In this document: piece after piece, positions 7,352-13,341 of the stretch
Position numbering within the stretch: position 1 is the stretch's first letter
Layout of the letters: each line of letters opens with the position of its first letter
IMG/VR virus record: IMGVR_UViG_3300037847_004460
Coordinates: 1-23,517 of that record
From: a virus
Length of the DNA: 23,517 nt
Strand: one strand, 5' to 3'
Notes under the pieces: model-generated
Seen by the model: only the letters and a program-made list of their open reading frames with translations
Database searches by the model: none
Told to the model about the DNA's origin: nothing
Made by a program: the position numbers and the translations under genes

Positions 7352-7793
7352 CAGTAAAAATATCTGATACGTTAGGGTTAATTAAATTCCCTTTATCACG
7401 ATGGTAACGGTAATTTTTTCTATGAGCTTCGCGTATTTCTTTTTTTGATCTACCAAAATACCTAACGCCCCAACGTTCATCAATAATCCGGTTTGTAAGC
7501 GCATTTCCGCTGGGCATAATGACTTCTGCTAGGATTCTGCCAAATTTGTCATTCTTATCAATATGTGTAGAAAGAATAACCTCAATCCCCCTGGGAAGTT
7601 GCCGCCTAACAAACTCTTTAGCCAACTTGCCAAATTGTTTTTCAGCTAGGTTTTTAGAACGAATCTCACAAGTATCTATGCCAAACAATCTGACATTTCT
7701 CTCTTTAAGTATTATCCCAAAACCTAAATCAATATCACAAACTATTGAGTCACCATCAATGACTCTGCGGACCTTTGCTCTATATTGATACAA
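7344..7793 (-). CDS. Staphylococcal-nuclease-like (thermonuclease) protein
   Basis: The 149-residue protein carries all SNase catalytic landmarks: D15 in VIDGDS, R35, D40-T41-x-E43 in VRLFGIDTCEIR, and R86 in DKFGR. These positions nearly coincide with the R35, D40, E43 and R87 of S. aureus nuclease. It should be a calcium-dependent DNA/RNA phosphodiesterase; there is no signal peptide, so it acts inside the cell or virion. GTG at 7799 is possible, but TTG at 7793 is preferred: AAGGAG lies 5-6 nt before it, and family members start MYxYxAKV, as this one then does. Placed between lysis and packaging genes, it may degrade host DNA late or help process packaging substrates (inference). Confidence 0.85.
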   Translation of the reverse strand: MYQYRAKVRRVIDGDSIVCDIDLGFGIILKERNVRLFGIDTCEIRSKNLAEKQFGKLAKEFVRRQLPRGIEVILSTHIDKNDKFGRILAEVIMPSGNALTNRIIDERWGVRYFGRSKKEIREAHRKNYRYHRDKGNLINPNVSDIFTDG

Positions 7794-7795
7794 AA

Positions 7796-7990
7796 TCACT
7801 CCTTCTTGCCCAAAAATAAACCAAATGCACCAGTTAAGGCCCCTGTCATAACCGAAACCAGTGCAGCCTGCTCGGGATTAGGGTCAGGCAACGACATAAA
7901 CCACTCCACAGTTCGATAAGTCATAGCAATCATTGCAAACATTAGCAATCTTGGGATTATTCGCCATGCATTTAGCTGTTCTGGAGTCAT
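7796..7990 (-). CDS. Holin-like small membrane protein
   Basis: The 64-residue protein has two hydrophobic segments, roughly IIPRLLMFAMIAMTY and AALVSVMTGALTGAFGLFLG, separated by a short polar loop (MSLPDPNPEQ), and ends GKKE. Size, two-pass topology, charged C-terminus and position next to the endolysin fit a class II holin that makes membrane lesions to release the endolysin. The ATG at 7990 shares a base with the endolysin stop (TAATG), which is why I chose it over GTG at 8002. Holins have no diagnostic motif, so the call is contextual. Confidence 0.65.
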   Translation of the reverse strand: MTPEQLNAWRIIPRLLMFAMIAMTYRTVEWFMSLPDPNPEQAALVSVMTGALTGAFGLFLGKKE

Positions 7991-8331
7991 TAGTAAAGCC
8001 ACACTACTGGGTTTGAATCTCGTATATCAACATGGATAAAGCCTTTGTCTATACCAATACCTGTAAAACCCATCTTAAAGGCGTTAGTTAATAGGGTATG
8101 GCGATCAACAGCCGAGGTAACCTGTATGTCAGCAGCGATGCCTTGGGCATGAGTGCCAGGTTCTTTTTTGCGCGCTTCTATGGAATGGGTAGGGTCACGA
8201 TACCCTGAAGTAATTGTAAATGGAAAGCCGCAAACTTCACGAAGTTCGTCAATCTTTTCCAAAAACTCTGGTTTCATCTGGTTATTGCCAGTTTCCTGAC
8301 AGTCAAATTCTTCAATGCGAAAGAACTTCAC
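7990..8331 (-). CDS. M15-family peptidoglycan peptidase (endolysin)
   Basis: The 113-residue protein is a compact Peptidase_M15_3-type zinc enzyme: SGYRDPTHS (42-50), zinc ligands H61 and D68 in GTHAQGIAAD, and H100 in GFIHVD. These enzymes cut peptide cross-bridges of peptidoglycan (D-Ala-D-Ala carboxypeptidase or L-Ala-D-Glu endopeptidase type). It lacks a signal peptide or cell-wall-binding domain, as expected for a holin-dependent endolysin of a Gram-negative phage. The start is GTG at 8331, because the usual MKxFxIxEFDC N-terminus begins there. It overlaps the TerS-like gene by 20 nt. No Rz/Rz1 spanin is recognisable nearby. Confidence 0.88.
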   Translation of the reverse strand: MKFFRIEEFDCQETGNNQMKPEFLEKIDELREVCGFPFTITSGYRDPTHSIEARKKEPGTHAQGIAADIQVTSAVDRHTLLTNAFKMGFTGIGIDKGFIHVDIRDSNPVVWLY

Positions 8332-8701
8332 CAGATTGCCCGTCTATTGTGGTTTGATTGATTGATGTTGGCTCTGATGGAGTAATTTCTGTAGTGCCAA
8401 CCCCAGTAATATTAATCTGAATAGCAGATTTCCCTATGTTCTGGGCTACATCTTTTTCAAATGCGGCTACTGGTAGGATTCTATCCATTACCAGCTTCCA
8501 TGCAGCGGCCTGGTTTTTGTGGTCATCGTCCATCGCGGCCTCAAATATCGTATCAAGCACCTTTCTGGACTTGGGTGACGCCAGCATACGAGCCTTATAC
8601 TCATTGATAATAGCAGCATCACCCTTTGGACGACCCACTTTACCACGACCGCCAGCAGATTTACTGGCAAGCTCCTGCTTTGTAGGTTTATGATTCTTCA
8701 T
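8312..8701 (-). CDS. terS: Probable terminase small subunit
   Basis: The 129-residue protein has a basic N-terminus with an AT-hook-like KVGRPKGD (21-28), then helical segments LASPKSRKVLDTIFEAAMDD and HKNQAAAWKLVMDRILP, and an acidic Thr/Ser-rich tail. Position at the head of the packaging genes, small size, DNA-binding N-terminus and helical oligomerisation core fit a TerS that recognises the packaging site. The NQAAAWKL-MDR-LPVAAFEKD string recurs in TerS-like proteins of aquatic phages, from memory. Lysis and SNase genes separate it from TerL, an unusual spacing. The start overlaps the previous stop as ATGA. Confidence 0.65.
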   Translation of the reverse strand: MKNHKPTKQELASKSAGGRGKVGRPKGDAAIINEYKARMLASPKSRKVLDTIFEAAMDDDHKNQAAAWKLVMDRILPVAAFEKDVAQNIGKSAIQINITGVGTTEITPSEPTSINQTTIDGQSGEVLSH

Positions 8702-8880
8702 CTGCCCATCATTATTACAGAATAGCCACCCATCTTAGGGGTTTCAGTTTCTTCAGGGGTAGATTTTGCATCATGGGGTGTAGAAAACCCAGCATCCTGC
8801 ATAGCCTTAACTTGCTTCTTGGACTTCTCGCACATTGAGTAATAATCAATAGAGCGAAACTCAACTGTATGATCTTCCAT
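8698..8880 (-). CDS. Small hypothetical protein, first gene of the late operon
   Basis: I do not recognise this 60-residue protein. It begins MEDHTVEFRSIDYYSMCEKS, has a central KSKKQVKAMQDAGFST helix and a Pro/Thr-rich linker, and ends GGYSVIMMGR. The ribosome binding site is excellent (AAGGAGATCC, 8 nt before ATG) and the stop overlaps the TerS-like start (ATGA), so it is very likely translated. It may be a packaging accessory simply by position. Confidence 0.6.
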   Translation of the reverse strand: MEDHTVEFRSIDYYSMCEKSKKQVKAMQDAGFSTPHDAKSTPEETETPKMGGYSVIMMGR

Positions 8881-8902
8881 TTTGGATCTCCTTTAAAATT
8901 TA

Positions 8903-8919
8903 AGGGCTCATTAAGCCCT
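8903..8919 (-). promoter_or_regulatory. Perfect 6-bp hairpin in the late-operon leader
   Basis: AGGGCT, a 5-nt loop and AGCCCT lie about 10 nt upstream of the AAGGAG of the first late gene. No U-run follows on either strand, so it is more likely a leader hairpin (mRNA stability or translation control) than a terminator. Seen directly; function inferred. Confidence 0.4.
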
Positions 8920-8931
8920 CCGACCCCCCCT

Positions 8932-8959
8932 ATCCTATATTAATCCTAGACGAGTACAA
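8932..8959 (-). promoter_or_regulatory. Candidate sigma70-type promoter for the late operon
   Basis: On the minus strand TTGTAC (8959-8954) and TAGGAT (8937-8932) are separated by 16 nt, pointing at the late operon and placing the start just before the 8903 hairpin. Both hexamers are imperfect, and a phage-specific promoter could be used instead. Low confidence. Confidence 0.25.
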
Positions 8960-9056
8960 CCCCTTTCTCTCGTGTAACTAATTCTAATATGGAATATCGG
9001 TGCAATACGTTGGGATTAAACGGTTCTAAGAGTTCAAATTTACCCTTTTTTGTGTC

Positions 9057-9530
9057 TGGGTGGCAACTACTTACCCGCGCGGCGCGCTGGCCCCCTCCCG
9101 GGGGCCTCGAAGCGCCGTGAAAGAGCGGCTTGCCGCTGCTTTTGTGGTCTTAGAGGGATTAGAGAGGCGTGGGACGCGCCGAACTAAACATCCCTCAGAG
9201 CGACTTGTCGCGGCATAGACCTGGATCCGCAGGACAAAGTGCGAGTGTCCCGACAGCACCCCCAGAGAAATCATCTCACCAAGCCGGTCGTTGTCGCGAG
9301 TCCACGACCTCCTTCTAGCCGTGCCATAAACCGTGTCTCCTATTAGTGCTGGATTGGTACACGTCGTAGCCTGACATACGTAACGAATCCACAGTCTGCG
9401 CCTGCTCGCAAGGGCCGCGAGAATAACGGTTTCCACGCTACGCGCGGACCCTCCGCGATTCACGCTCAAGTTCCCCCTTGCAATCAGTCCCAGCCAGTGG
9501 AGTTCTACTCCTGTCGGCAACGACACCCAT
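9057..9530 (+). ncRNA. Candidate structured RNA / long 5' leader (GC-rich, stem-loop dense)
   Basis: This approximately 475-nt stretch between divergent operons is clearly richer in GC than its neighbours. It is packed with local stem-loops. GGCCCCC/GGGGGCC lies at 9089-9106 on a GCGCT/AGCGC base. AGCGG-CUUG-CCGCU at 9124-9137 is extended by AAAG/CUUU. GAGGGAT (9153-9159) pairs with ATCCCTC (9190-9196). GCGA-CUUG-UCGC is at 9200-9211, GGTCGT/ACGACC at 9286-9309, CTCGC/GCGAG at 9405-9421, CGCGGA/TCCGCG at 9443-9457, GGAGT/ACTCC at 9499-9511, and UGUCG-GCAA-CGACA, a GNRA tetraloop, at 9512-9525. The ends can pair (TGGGTG 9057-9062 with CACCCA 9524-9529). The GNRA and CUUG loops favour the plus strand, as leader of the first early gene or a free RNA. 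I match it to no known RNA class. A 151-codon frame on the minus strand starts with GTG and lacks a ribosome binding site, so I reject it as a gene. Confidence 0.45.
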
Positions 9531-9552
9531 CAATCACTAACAGGAGGCCACC

Positions 9553-9840
9553 ATGGCACTCAATCTAGAAGAAGGACGCGGAATCGCTTTCGCAAAAACC
9601 AGCAAGGCAGGCAACGAGTATTTCGCGGGTGAAGTAATCATCGACGGTAAACGCCACGATGTAGTCTGTGGATTAGTAGTCCACAAGGACGGTCCAAATG
9701 TTGGCGAGCCTAAGCTCAGCAAGAAGGGTGAGCGAATGCTCTGGATCAATGCAGAGGAATCTGTAACAGCAGAATTGGCAAGGCTGCAGGCTCGAATCGA
9801 GCATCTGCAAAACATACCGGAAGCTGAGCGTACTCAGTAA
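9553..9840 (+). CDS. Hypothetical early protein
   Basis: I do not recognise this 95-residue protein. The N-terminal two-thirds look beta-rich (GIAFAKTSKAGNEYFAGEVI, then KRHDVVCGLVVHKDGP), and the C-terminus is a charged helix (VTAELARLQARIEHLQ) that could dimerise. One cysteine. The ribosome binding site is near-consensus (AGGAGG, 6 nt before ATG), and a strong terminator follows 7 nt after the stop, so the gene is a separate, probably highly expressed unit. It directly follows the GC-rich foldable region, which may be its leader. A small nucleic-acid-binding protein is possible, but nothing proves it. Confidence 0.75.
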   Translation: MALNLEEGRGIAFAKTSKAGNEYFAGEVIIDGKRHDVVCGLVVHKDGPNVGEPKLSKKGERMLWINAEESVTAELARLQARIEHLQNIPEAERTQ

Positions 9841-9846
9841 CCATCG

Positions 9847-9870
9847 AGGGAGCTTCGGCTCCCTTTTTCT
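9847..9870 (+). terminator. Rho-independent terminator
   Basis: AGGGAGC-TTCG-GCTCCCT forms a 7-bp stem with a UUCG tetraloop and is followed at once by a T-rich tract (TTTTCTTTC). It ends the transcript of the single upstream gene. Confidence 0.88.
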
Positions 9871-9902
9871 TTCATCTACGGAGTGATGACTAAGGAGAAG
9901 TA

Positions 9903-10055
9903 ATGGAAACCGTATTGATATTTGTGATGAACGGTGACGATGGTGTGCACGCATCTAATGACGTGGTGACCGCAAACAATGACCGAGTGGCTGATGACGA
10001 TGGCAAGGACGAGCTGCCAGAGTTGTCAGAACTGGGCAAACTTATTGCGGATTAA
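9903..10055 (+). CDS. Small acidic hypothetical protein
   Basis: The 50-residue frame begins METVLIFVMNGDDGVHASND and ends LPELSELGKLIAD; the middle is rich in Asp/Asn. AAGGAG precedes the ATG with good spacing, and it lies alone between two hairpins. The short strand METVLIFVMNG followed by acidic residues could be one edge of a small fold or a DNA mimic, but that is speculation. I recognise no family. Confidence 0.6.
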   Translation: METVLIFVMNGDDGVHASNDVVTANNDRVADDDGKDELPELSELGKLIAD

Positions 10056-10065
10056 CTCGCGTTTC

Positions 10066-10092
10066 ACGCCCCCACCTCTTGCGAGGGGGCGT
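10066..10092 (+). terminator. Hairpin, probable weak terminator
   Basis: ACGCCCCC (10066-10073) and GGGGGCGT (10085-10092) form a perfect 8-bp stem 11 nt after the stop of the upstream small gene. The following tract (TTCAACCCTCGTTTATTT) is only loosely U-rich, so termination may be partial. Confidence 0.45.
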
Positions 10093-10126
10093 TCAACCCT
10101 CGTTTATTTATATTAAGGACAAACTT

Positions 10127-10405
10127 ATGAATTCTTACCGCGTTCGAGGCGACATCATTTTAGAAAAAATTGTGGGCGTCATTGCAGACTCTGAAAAAGA
10201 AGCAGAACGCATTGCCACTGCGCACCTTAAAGAGAGACTCGAAGACCTACTAGTTACCAGAGTATCTGCATGGAGCCATGATGTAGAAACTGAATTTACT
10301 TGGCCCGATATAAGCACTGACATCACCGCATTTATTGTTGATGATGAAGACGATATAGAAGATTGGGCTCTTACTTCGGAGGACTATCCAGATGAAAAGG
10401 TTTAA
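10127..10405 (+). CDS. Small acidic early protein, DpnD/PcfM-like N-terminus
   Basis: The 92-residue protein starts MNSYRVRGDIILEKIVGVIA, followed by DSEKEAERIATAHLKERL. This strand then 'xSEKEAExxA' helix arrangement resembles the small DpnD/PcfM-like domain of phages and mobile elements. The C-terminal half is very acidic (VDDEDDIEDWALTSEDYPDE). The frame is open upstream, but the ATG at 10127 is preferred because AAGGA lies 8 nt before it and the earlier region forms a hairpin. Function is unknown; an inhibitor or DNA-mimic role is only a guess from charge and early position. Confidence 0.65.
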   Translation: MNSYRVRGDIILEKIVGVIADSEKEAERIATAHLKERLEDLLVTRVSAWSHDVETEFTWPDISTDITAFIVDDEDDIEDWALTSEDYPDEKV

Positions 10406-10429
10406 AACCATTGTAAAGGTGAGCATCTT

Positions 10430-10468
10430 TTGATAATCTTATGGGTGAGCTTAACGGTTCATTATCAA
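10430..10468 (+). promoter_or_regulatory. 8-bp inverted repeat upstream of ardC
   Basis: TTGATAAT (10430-10437) and ATTATCAA (10461-10468) are a perfect inverted repeat separated by 23 nt, ending about 8 nt before the GGAG of the ArdC-like gene. The spacer carries the second of two GGTGAGC-like copies. It may be an operator or an mRNA hairpin controlling access to the start. Seen directly; role inferred. Confidence 0.35.
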
Positions 10469-10487
10469 TCAAAATTTGGAGAACAAA

Positions 10488-11324
10488 ATGAGCAAGCGAT
10501 TCGAGAAAATCATCAACTTAATGGATAGTGCCATGGAGTCGGAAGATTCCTGGCGCAAAACTTGGAAGGCAAACCCACGGCTGCACTGCAATCTCGTAAC
10601 AAAGCACGTTTACACAGGAACCAATCAGCTAACGACCATGATCTCAGCATGGCAGAACGGGTATAAAAGTCCCTATTGGCTGACCGCAAAACAGATTATT
10701 AATCTAGGCGGCAATTTTAAAGGTCAGACAGCAACGCCTGCTATCTTCTATGGCAAGGGCAAAGAAAAGGATGACCCCGAAAAACAATACAAGTTTATGA
10801 AGGTTTATAACCTTTTTAATCTGGAGCAGACCGGCATTACATTGCCCGAGCCAGAGCTCCGATCAACGCGGTTGGAGAATCCTTACGAGATGGGTGAAGC
10901 GCTGCAGCTGACTACGCTGGAAGATTCACAGTATAACCCTTCATACATGCCACTGACTGACACCATCAAGATATGTCCACCAGGACAATTTAATTCTGAT
11001 GATGAGCATCAATCGGCTTATTACCATGAGTGCGGTCATGCAACAGGTCATAAGAAGCGACTAGACCGTGACCTCACTGGTAAGTTTGGTGACGAGGACT
11101 ACGCGAAAGAGGAGTTCGTGGCTGAGCTCTGTGCAGTTTTCTTATGTGCAGAGCTTGGCGTGACTTATGACCTCAAGAATCATGCGAGCTACTTGAGGTC
11201 CTGGCAAAAGGCAATCAAGTCTGATCCCAAGTATCTGTTTACTGCTGCGACCGATGCAAAGAATGCTTTTGAGTATTGCATGTCGCAGTTCCAACTTATG
11301 CGGAAGTATGAGAAAGCCGCATGA
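10488..11324 (+). CDS. ardC: ArdC-type antirestriction protein (ssDNA-binding domain plus zincin)
   Basis: The 278-residue protein has the two-part ArdC layout. The N-terminal ssDNA-binding domain shows HCNLVTKHVYTGTNQLT (33-49), SPYWLTAKQIINLGGNFKG (61-79) and FYGKGKEKDD. The C-terminal metallopeptidase-like domain has HECGH (180-184), a full HExxH, with glutamates in EEFVAEL (208-214) as the likely third ligand. ArdC proteins protect incoming DNA from restriction; whether the zinc site is proteolytic is unsettled in the family. Its early position fits a first-minutes anti-defence role. The start at 10488 has GGAG 7 nt upstream. The length matches the family and no key residue is missing. 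Confidence 0.85.
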   Translation: MSKRFEKIINLMDSAMESEDSWRKTWKANPRLHCNLVTKHVYTGTNQLTTMISAWQNGYKSPYWLTAKQIINLGGNFKGQTATPAIFYGKGKEKDDPEKQYKFMKVYNLFNLEQTGITLPEPELRSTRLENPYEMGEALQLTTLEDSQYNPSYMPLTDTIKICPPGQFNSDDEHQSAYYHECGHATGHKKRLDRDLTGKFGDEDYAKEEFVAELCAVFLCAELGVTYDLKNHASYLRSWQKAIKSDPKYLFTAATDAKNAFEYCMSQFQLMRKYEKAA

Positions 11325-11331
11325 ATCGGCA

Positions 11332-11384
11332 GGGACCGGCCCCCATCCAGTGGGTGGGGGGACCGGATCCCAGCCTCTTTTTTC
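11332..11384 (+). terminator. Long GC-rich terminator after ardC
   Basis: A roughly 17-bp stem made of GGGACCGG then CCCCCATCC pairs with GGGTGGGGG, CCGG and TCCC, with two small bulges and an AGT loop. After 6 nt comes TTTTTT. It begins 7 nt after the ardC stop and ends before the next ribosome binding site. Confidence 0.65.
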
Positions 11385-11402
11385 AATCAAATGGAGAGTG
11401 TT

Positions 11403-11750
11403 ATGACCGATTTTAGTTTGCAGTACGTTACGCGTGTATGTCCTGAGTTGTGTAAGGCAGAGGCCCAAGCGGTTCGGGACCACGTTCTTGATACATGGCC
11501 TGCGGATGCAGTATATCCCGATGTAGTAAAGCAGGCTGCGCGTAGTCTTTTCCCCTATTCAGCTAGCCCAGCTATGCCAAGTGGTAGTGACCTGAAGCAT
11601 AGCGACAAGCTAGAGAGAGCACGAAAAGCATTGGTAGATGCTCACACCTGGCTGTCACGGACTGCTCTGAGTGATCAGATGGCGATGACTCAGCGTGACC
11701 TGTCATTTCTGATAAGCAGTATTGAGGTGGAGCTTTCAGTCGATGGCTGA
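11403..11750 (+). CDS. Hypothetical early protein
   Basis: The 115-residue protein looks wholly helical: MTDFSLQYVTRVCPELCKAE, then AQAVRDHVLDTWPADAVYPD and a C-terminal helical hairpin (KLERARKALVDAHTWLSRTA). Two cysteines near the N-terminus are not arranged as a zinc site. GGAG lies 6 nt before the chosen ATG. It opens a run of overlapping small genes (11403-13214). I recognise no family. Confidence 0.65.
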   Translation: MTDFSLQYVTRVCPELCKAEAQAVRDHVLDTWPADAVYPDVVKQAARSLFPYSASPAMPSGSDLKHSDKLERARKALVDAHTWLSRTALSDQMAMTQRDLSFLISSIEVELSVDG

Positions 11751-11943
11751 TAACTCAGAGGTCTATTATCCAAGGACATTGTGCCGTGCATACTTCAATT
11801 GGTGTACGGCGAATGACATGAAGCCCTGTTACCAAGGGCTGCATGATTTTATTGCAGAGGTGCAAGGTTCTCAGGGCATTGGTAACTACGGCCCTGGTTT
11901 CAAATCAATCGAAGAGCTTTTGAAGCAGGAGAGTACACAGTGA
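11743..11943 (+). CDS. Small hypothetical early protein
   Basis: The 66-residue product begins MADNSEVYYPRTLCRAYFNW and ends SIEELLKQESTQ. It has an aromatic, Cys-containing helix (CRAYFNWCTAND) and a short Gly-rich loop (GSQGIGNYGPGF). The ATG is preferred to earlier in-frame codons because ATGGCTGA overlaps the upstream stop by 8 nt and GGAG is within reach. Function unknown. Confidence 0.6.
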   Translation: MADNSEVYYPRTLCRAYFNWCTANDMKPCYQGLHDFIAEVQGSQGIGNYGPGFKSIEELLKQESTQ

Positions 11944-12152
11944 GTGACAACATCGAAGCTATTTACGAGCAGATTAATTTTGCTATTGAACGTTTATCCA
12001 ATAGGCATCAAGAGGCAATACTGACATGGGCAGCCAGTCCTGATGATCTACCGGAGAGGGATAGGCAGTTAGGCATTATGCGCGGTATTGATTGGGGCCT
12101 TGTGCACTTAGAAGGTCTTAGAACATTAGTAAAACATCAGCGGGGTGAGTAA
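11940..12152 (+). CDS. Small hypothetical early protein
   Basis: The 70-residue product starts at GTG (MSDNIEAIYEQINFAIERL) in a GTGA overlap with the upstream stop, with AGGAG about 8 nt before. It looks helical, with a loop at AASPDDLPERDRQ, and ends LVKHQRGE. No family recognised. Tight coupling with both neighbours supports translation. Confidence 0.6.
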   Translation: MSDNIEAIYEQINFAIERLSNRHQEAILTWAASPDDLPERDRQLGIMRGIDWGLVHLEGLRTLVKHQRGE

Positions 12153-12367
12153 TGCATACAAGAAAACTGCATTGGGATTTATCAGAGTGCTGTGTAACTG
12201 TTGAGGTCTACATCGAGGCAGGCACGAAAGATGAACCACCATTAATGGAGATAGAGCGGATTGTGCAGGATGGCGCATTTCCAGCTAAAGATATCAAACA
12301 CCTATTCAACCTCGAGGCCATCGAGGATTTGTTCTGGGAACGGCGTCCTGATCTAGGAGATTACTGA
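12152..12367 (+). CDS. Small hypothetical early protein
   Basis: The 71-residue product begins MHTRKLHWDLSECCVTVEVY, an amphipathic strand region with a Cys-Cys pair, and ends IEDLFWERRPDLGDY. Both ends share a base with a neighbour: TAATG at the start, TGATG at the stop. GGGGTGAG lies upstream as a ribosome binding site. Function unknown. Confidence 0.6.
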   Translation: MHTRKLHWDLSECCVTVEVYIEAGTKDEPPLMEIERIVQDGAFPAKDIKHLFNLEAIEDLFWERRPDLGDY

Positions 12368-12534
12368 TGACAATATGCGATTCATGTAAAGAAGCACCTG
12401 AGGATTGCAAAGTTCTTAATGTTGCAAACGTAGTAGAAGATGGGCCTGATGCATACTGGTGTGAGTACTGCATTGAAAACTGGCTCGACCATCAATCAAC
12501 AAAACATTACGAAGGGAGTTATGAGCATGGATAA
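12367..12534 (+). CDS. Small zinc-ribbon-like protein
   Basis: The 55-residue protein has two CxxC pairs: C4-x2-C7 in MTICDSCKEAPEDC and C32-x2-C35 in YWCEYCIENW. The 24-residue spacing is typical of a single zinc ribbon or treble-clef finger, with little else in the chain. It starts one base inside the previous stop (TGATG) and its end overlaps the next gene by 8 nt. Such mini-fingers often bind nucleic acid or a protein partner; no specific role can be assigned. Confidence 0.65.
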   Translation: MTICDSCKEAPEDCKVLNVANVVEDGPDAYWCEYCIENWLDHQSTKHYEGSYEHG

Positions 12535-12784
12535 AAAGCACGAAGCATTTTTGAAAGATCTTTGCATTACTTCAGTTTCAGCTCGGCTGCGAAAAACTAT
12601 TGCCACAACAGACAAGTGGCGGAACTTAAAGCAAGCCTGCCTGGATGGGCATGACAGCAATAAGATCCATTCTTATGAGCATGAAAATCGGAAACATATT
12701 GTCCATGATGATATTGTTTTTTCTGCAATTCGTTACTTGTCAGCTGATCTAGATGAATTAAGAAAGGAGAAGTGTGATGCCTAA
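12527..12784 (+). CDS. Hypothetical early protein
   Basis: The 85-residue, helical, charged protein begins MDKKHEAFLKDLCITSVSAR and ends SADLDELRKEKCDA, with a His-rich centre (HSYEHENRKHIVHDD). The ATG at 12527 is chosen because GGGAG is 8 nt upstream; ATG at 12521 is only 2 nt from it. It overlaps the following gene by 8 nt. No family recognised. Confidence 0.6.
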   Translation: MDKKHEAFLKDLCITSVSARLRKTIATTDKWRNLKQACLDGHDSNKIHSYEHENRKHIVHDDIVFSAIRYLSADLDELRKEKCDA

Positions 12785-13214
12785 TCATTGCGACCAAACC
12801 GTGACTATCAGTGGGCCTGCAAAAGCAATTTATGCTTTGGAGCTTGCAGTTGAGCACGGGAGTCTTTTACAAACTGTAATCCCCATGCCATTTGAAAAGC
12901 ACGCTGATTGGTATGAGTGGTGTTGCGATAACTGGGGTACAAAGTGGGATATATGTGAGTCCACTATCATTGATCGCAGCTGGAATGAAGATGATAAATT
13001 TTGGTGGGCTCATGCAGAAGAGGACGATGTTTACTCTTTTGTTTTTGAATGCTGGACTGCCTGGGCTCCACCCGTTCCAGTGTGGGAAAAGCTAGTAGAT
13101 ATGGGGCTAAGCGTAAAAGCCAGTTACGTAGATGAGGGTGGTTTCTTCCAGGGAACTTATAAAGATGGTGTAATAGACGAGGTAAGCGAAGAGTTTTTAA
13201 CAGAAGCGGGTTAG
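12777..13214 (+). CDS. Api92-like (DUF1281-type) protein
   Basis: The 145-residue protein begins MPNHCDQTVTISGPAKAI, contains LLQTVIPMPFE and DNWGTKWDICE, and ends with a strand-turn region (KASYVDEGGFFQGTYKDG). The opening MPNHCxNxVTIxG, the PMP segment and the NWGTKWD motif are hallmarks of the ferredoxin-like Api92 family of phages and plasmids (recognised from memory). Function is unproven. AAGGAG lies 8 nt before the ATG. It is the last of the overlapping early genes; a foldable spacer separates it from the convergent minus-strand island. Confidence 0.75.
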   Translation: MPNHCDQTVTISGPAKAIYALELAVEHGSLLQTVIPMPFEKHADWYEWCCDNWGTKWDICESTIIDRSWNEDDKFWWAHAEEDDVYSFVFECWTAWAPPVPVWEKLVDMGLSVKASYVDEGGFFQGTYKDGVIDEVSEEFLTEAG

Positions 13215-13341
13215 TCCAGGGCTCTCACTCCGAGCCTGATTGAGTCGGTTGGCAGCGTCCCGATGGACGGAATCGCTGCACTCCCCGTTGGCACGAAGGC
13301 CGCAGATTTTGGCACGGTGCTGATGCTACACCGACACCACC
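13215..13341 (+). other. Foldable GC-rich spacer between convergent genes
   Basis: No gene is seen. GGCTC/GAGCC (7-nt loop) lies just after the Api92-like stop. A nested hairpin GCAGC-GTCC-CGAT-GGAC with GCTGC follows, and TTGGCA recurs. No U-run is present, so a bidirectional terminator or an RNA element are both possible. Confidence 0.35.

Noticed and set aside
9021-9060. A tRNA-like T-arm string (GGTTCTAAGAGTTCAAATT) before a T-run.
   Set aside because: No acceptor, D or anticodon arm can be built around it; it is AT-rich leader sequence.
9071-9526. A 151-codon minus-strand open frame in the GC-rich control region.
   Set aside because: It starts with GTG, has no ribosome binding site, reads as Arg/Ser/Ala-rich sequence without recognisable motifs, and coincides with dense RNA stem-loops; high GC alone lowers stop-codon frequency.
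9537-9954. Minus-strand frames opposite the first early gene.
   Set aside because: The plus-strand gene has a near-consensus ribosome binding site and terminator; the minus frames are its antisense shadows without initiation signals.
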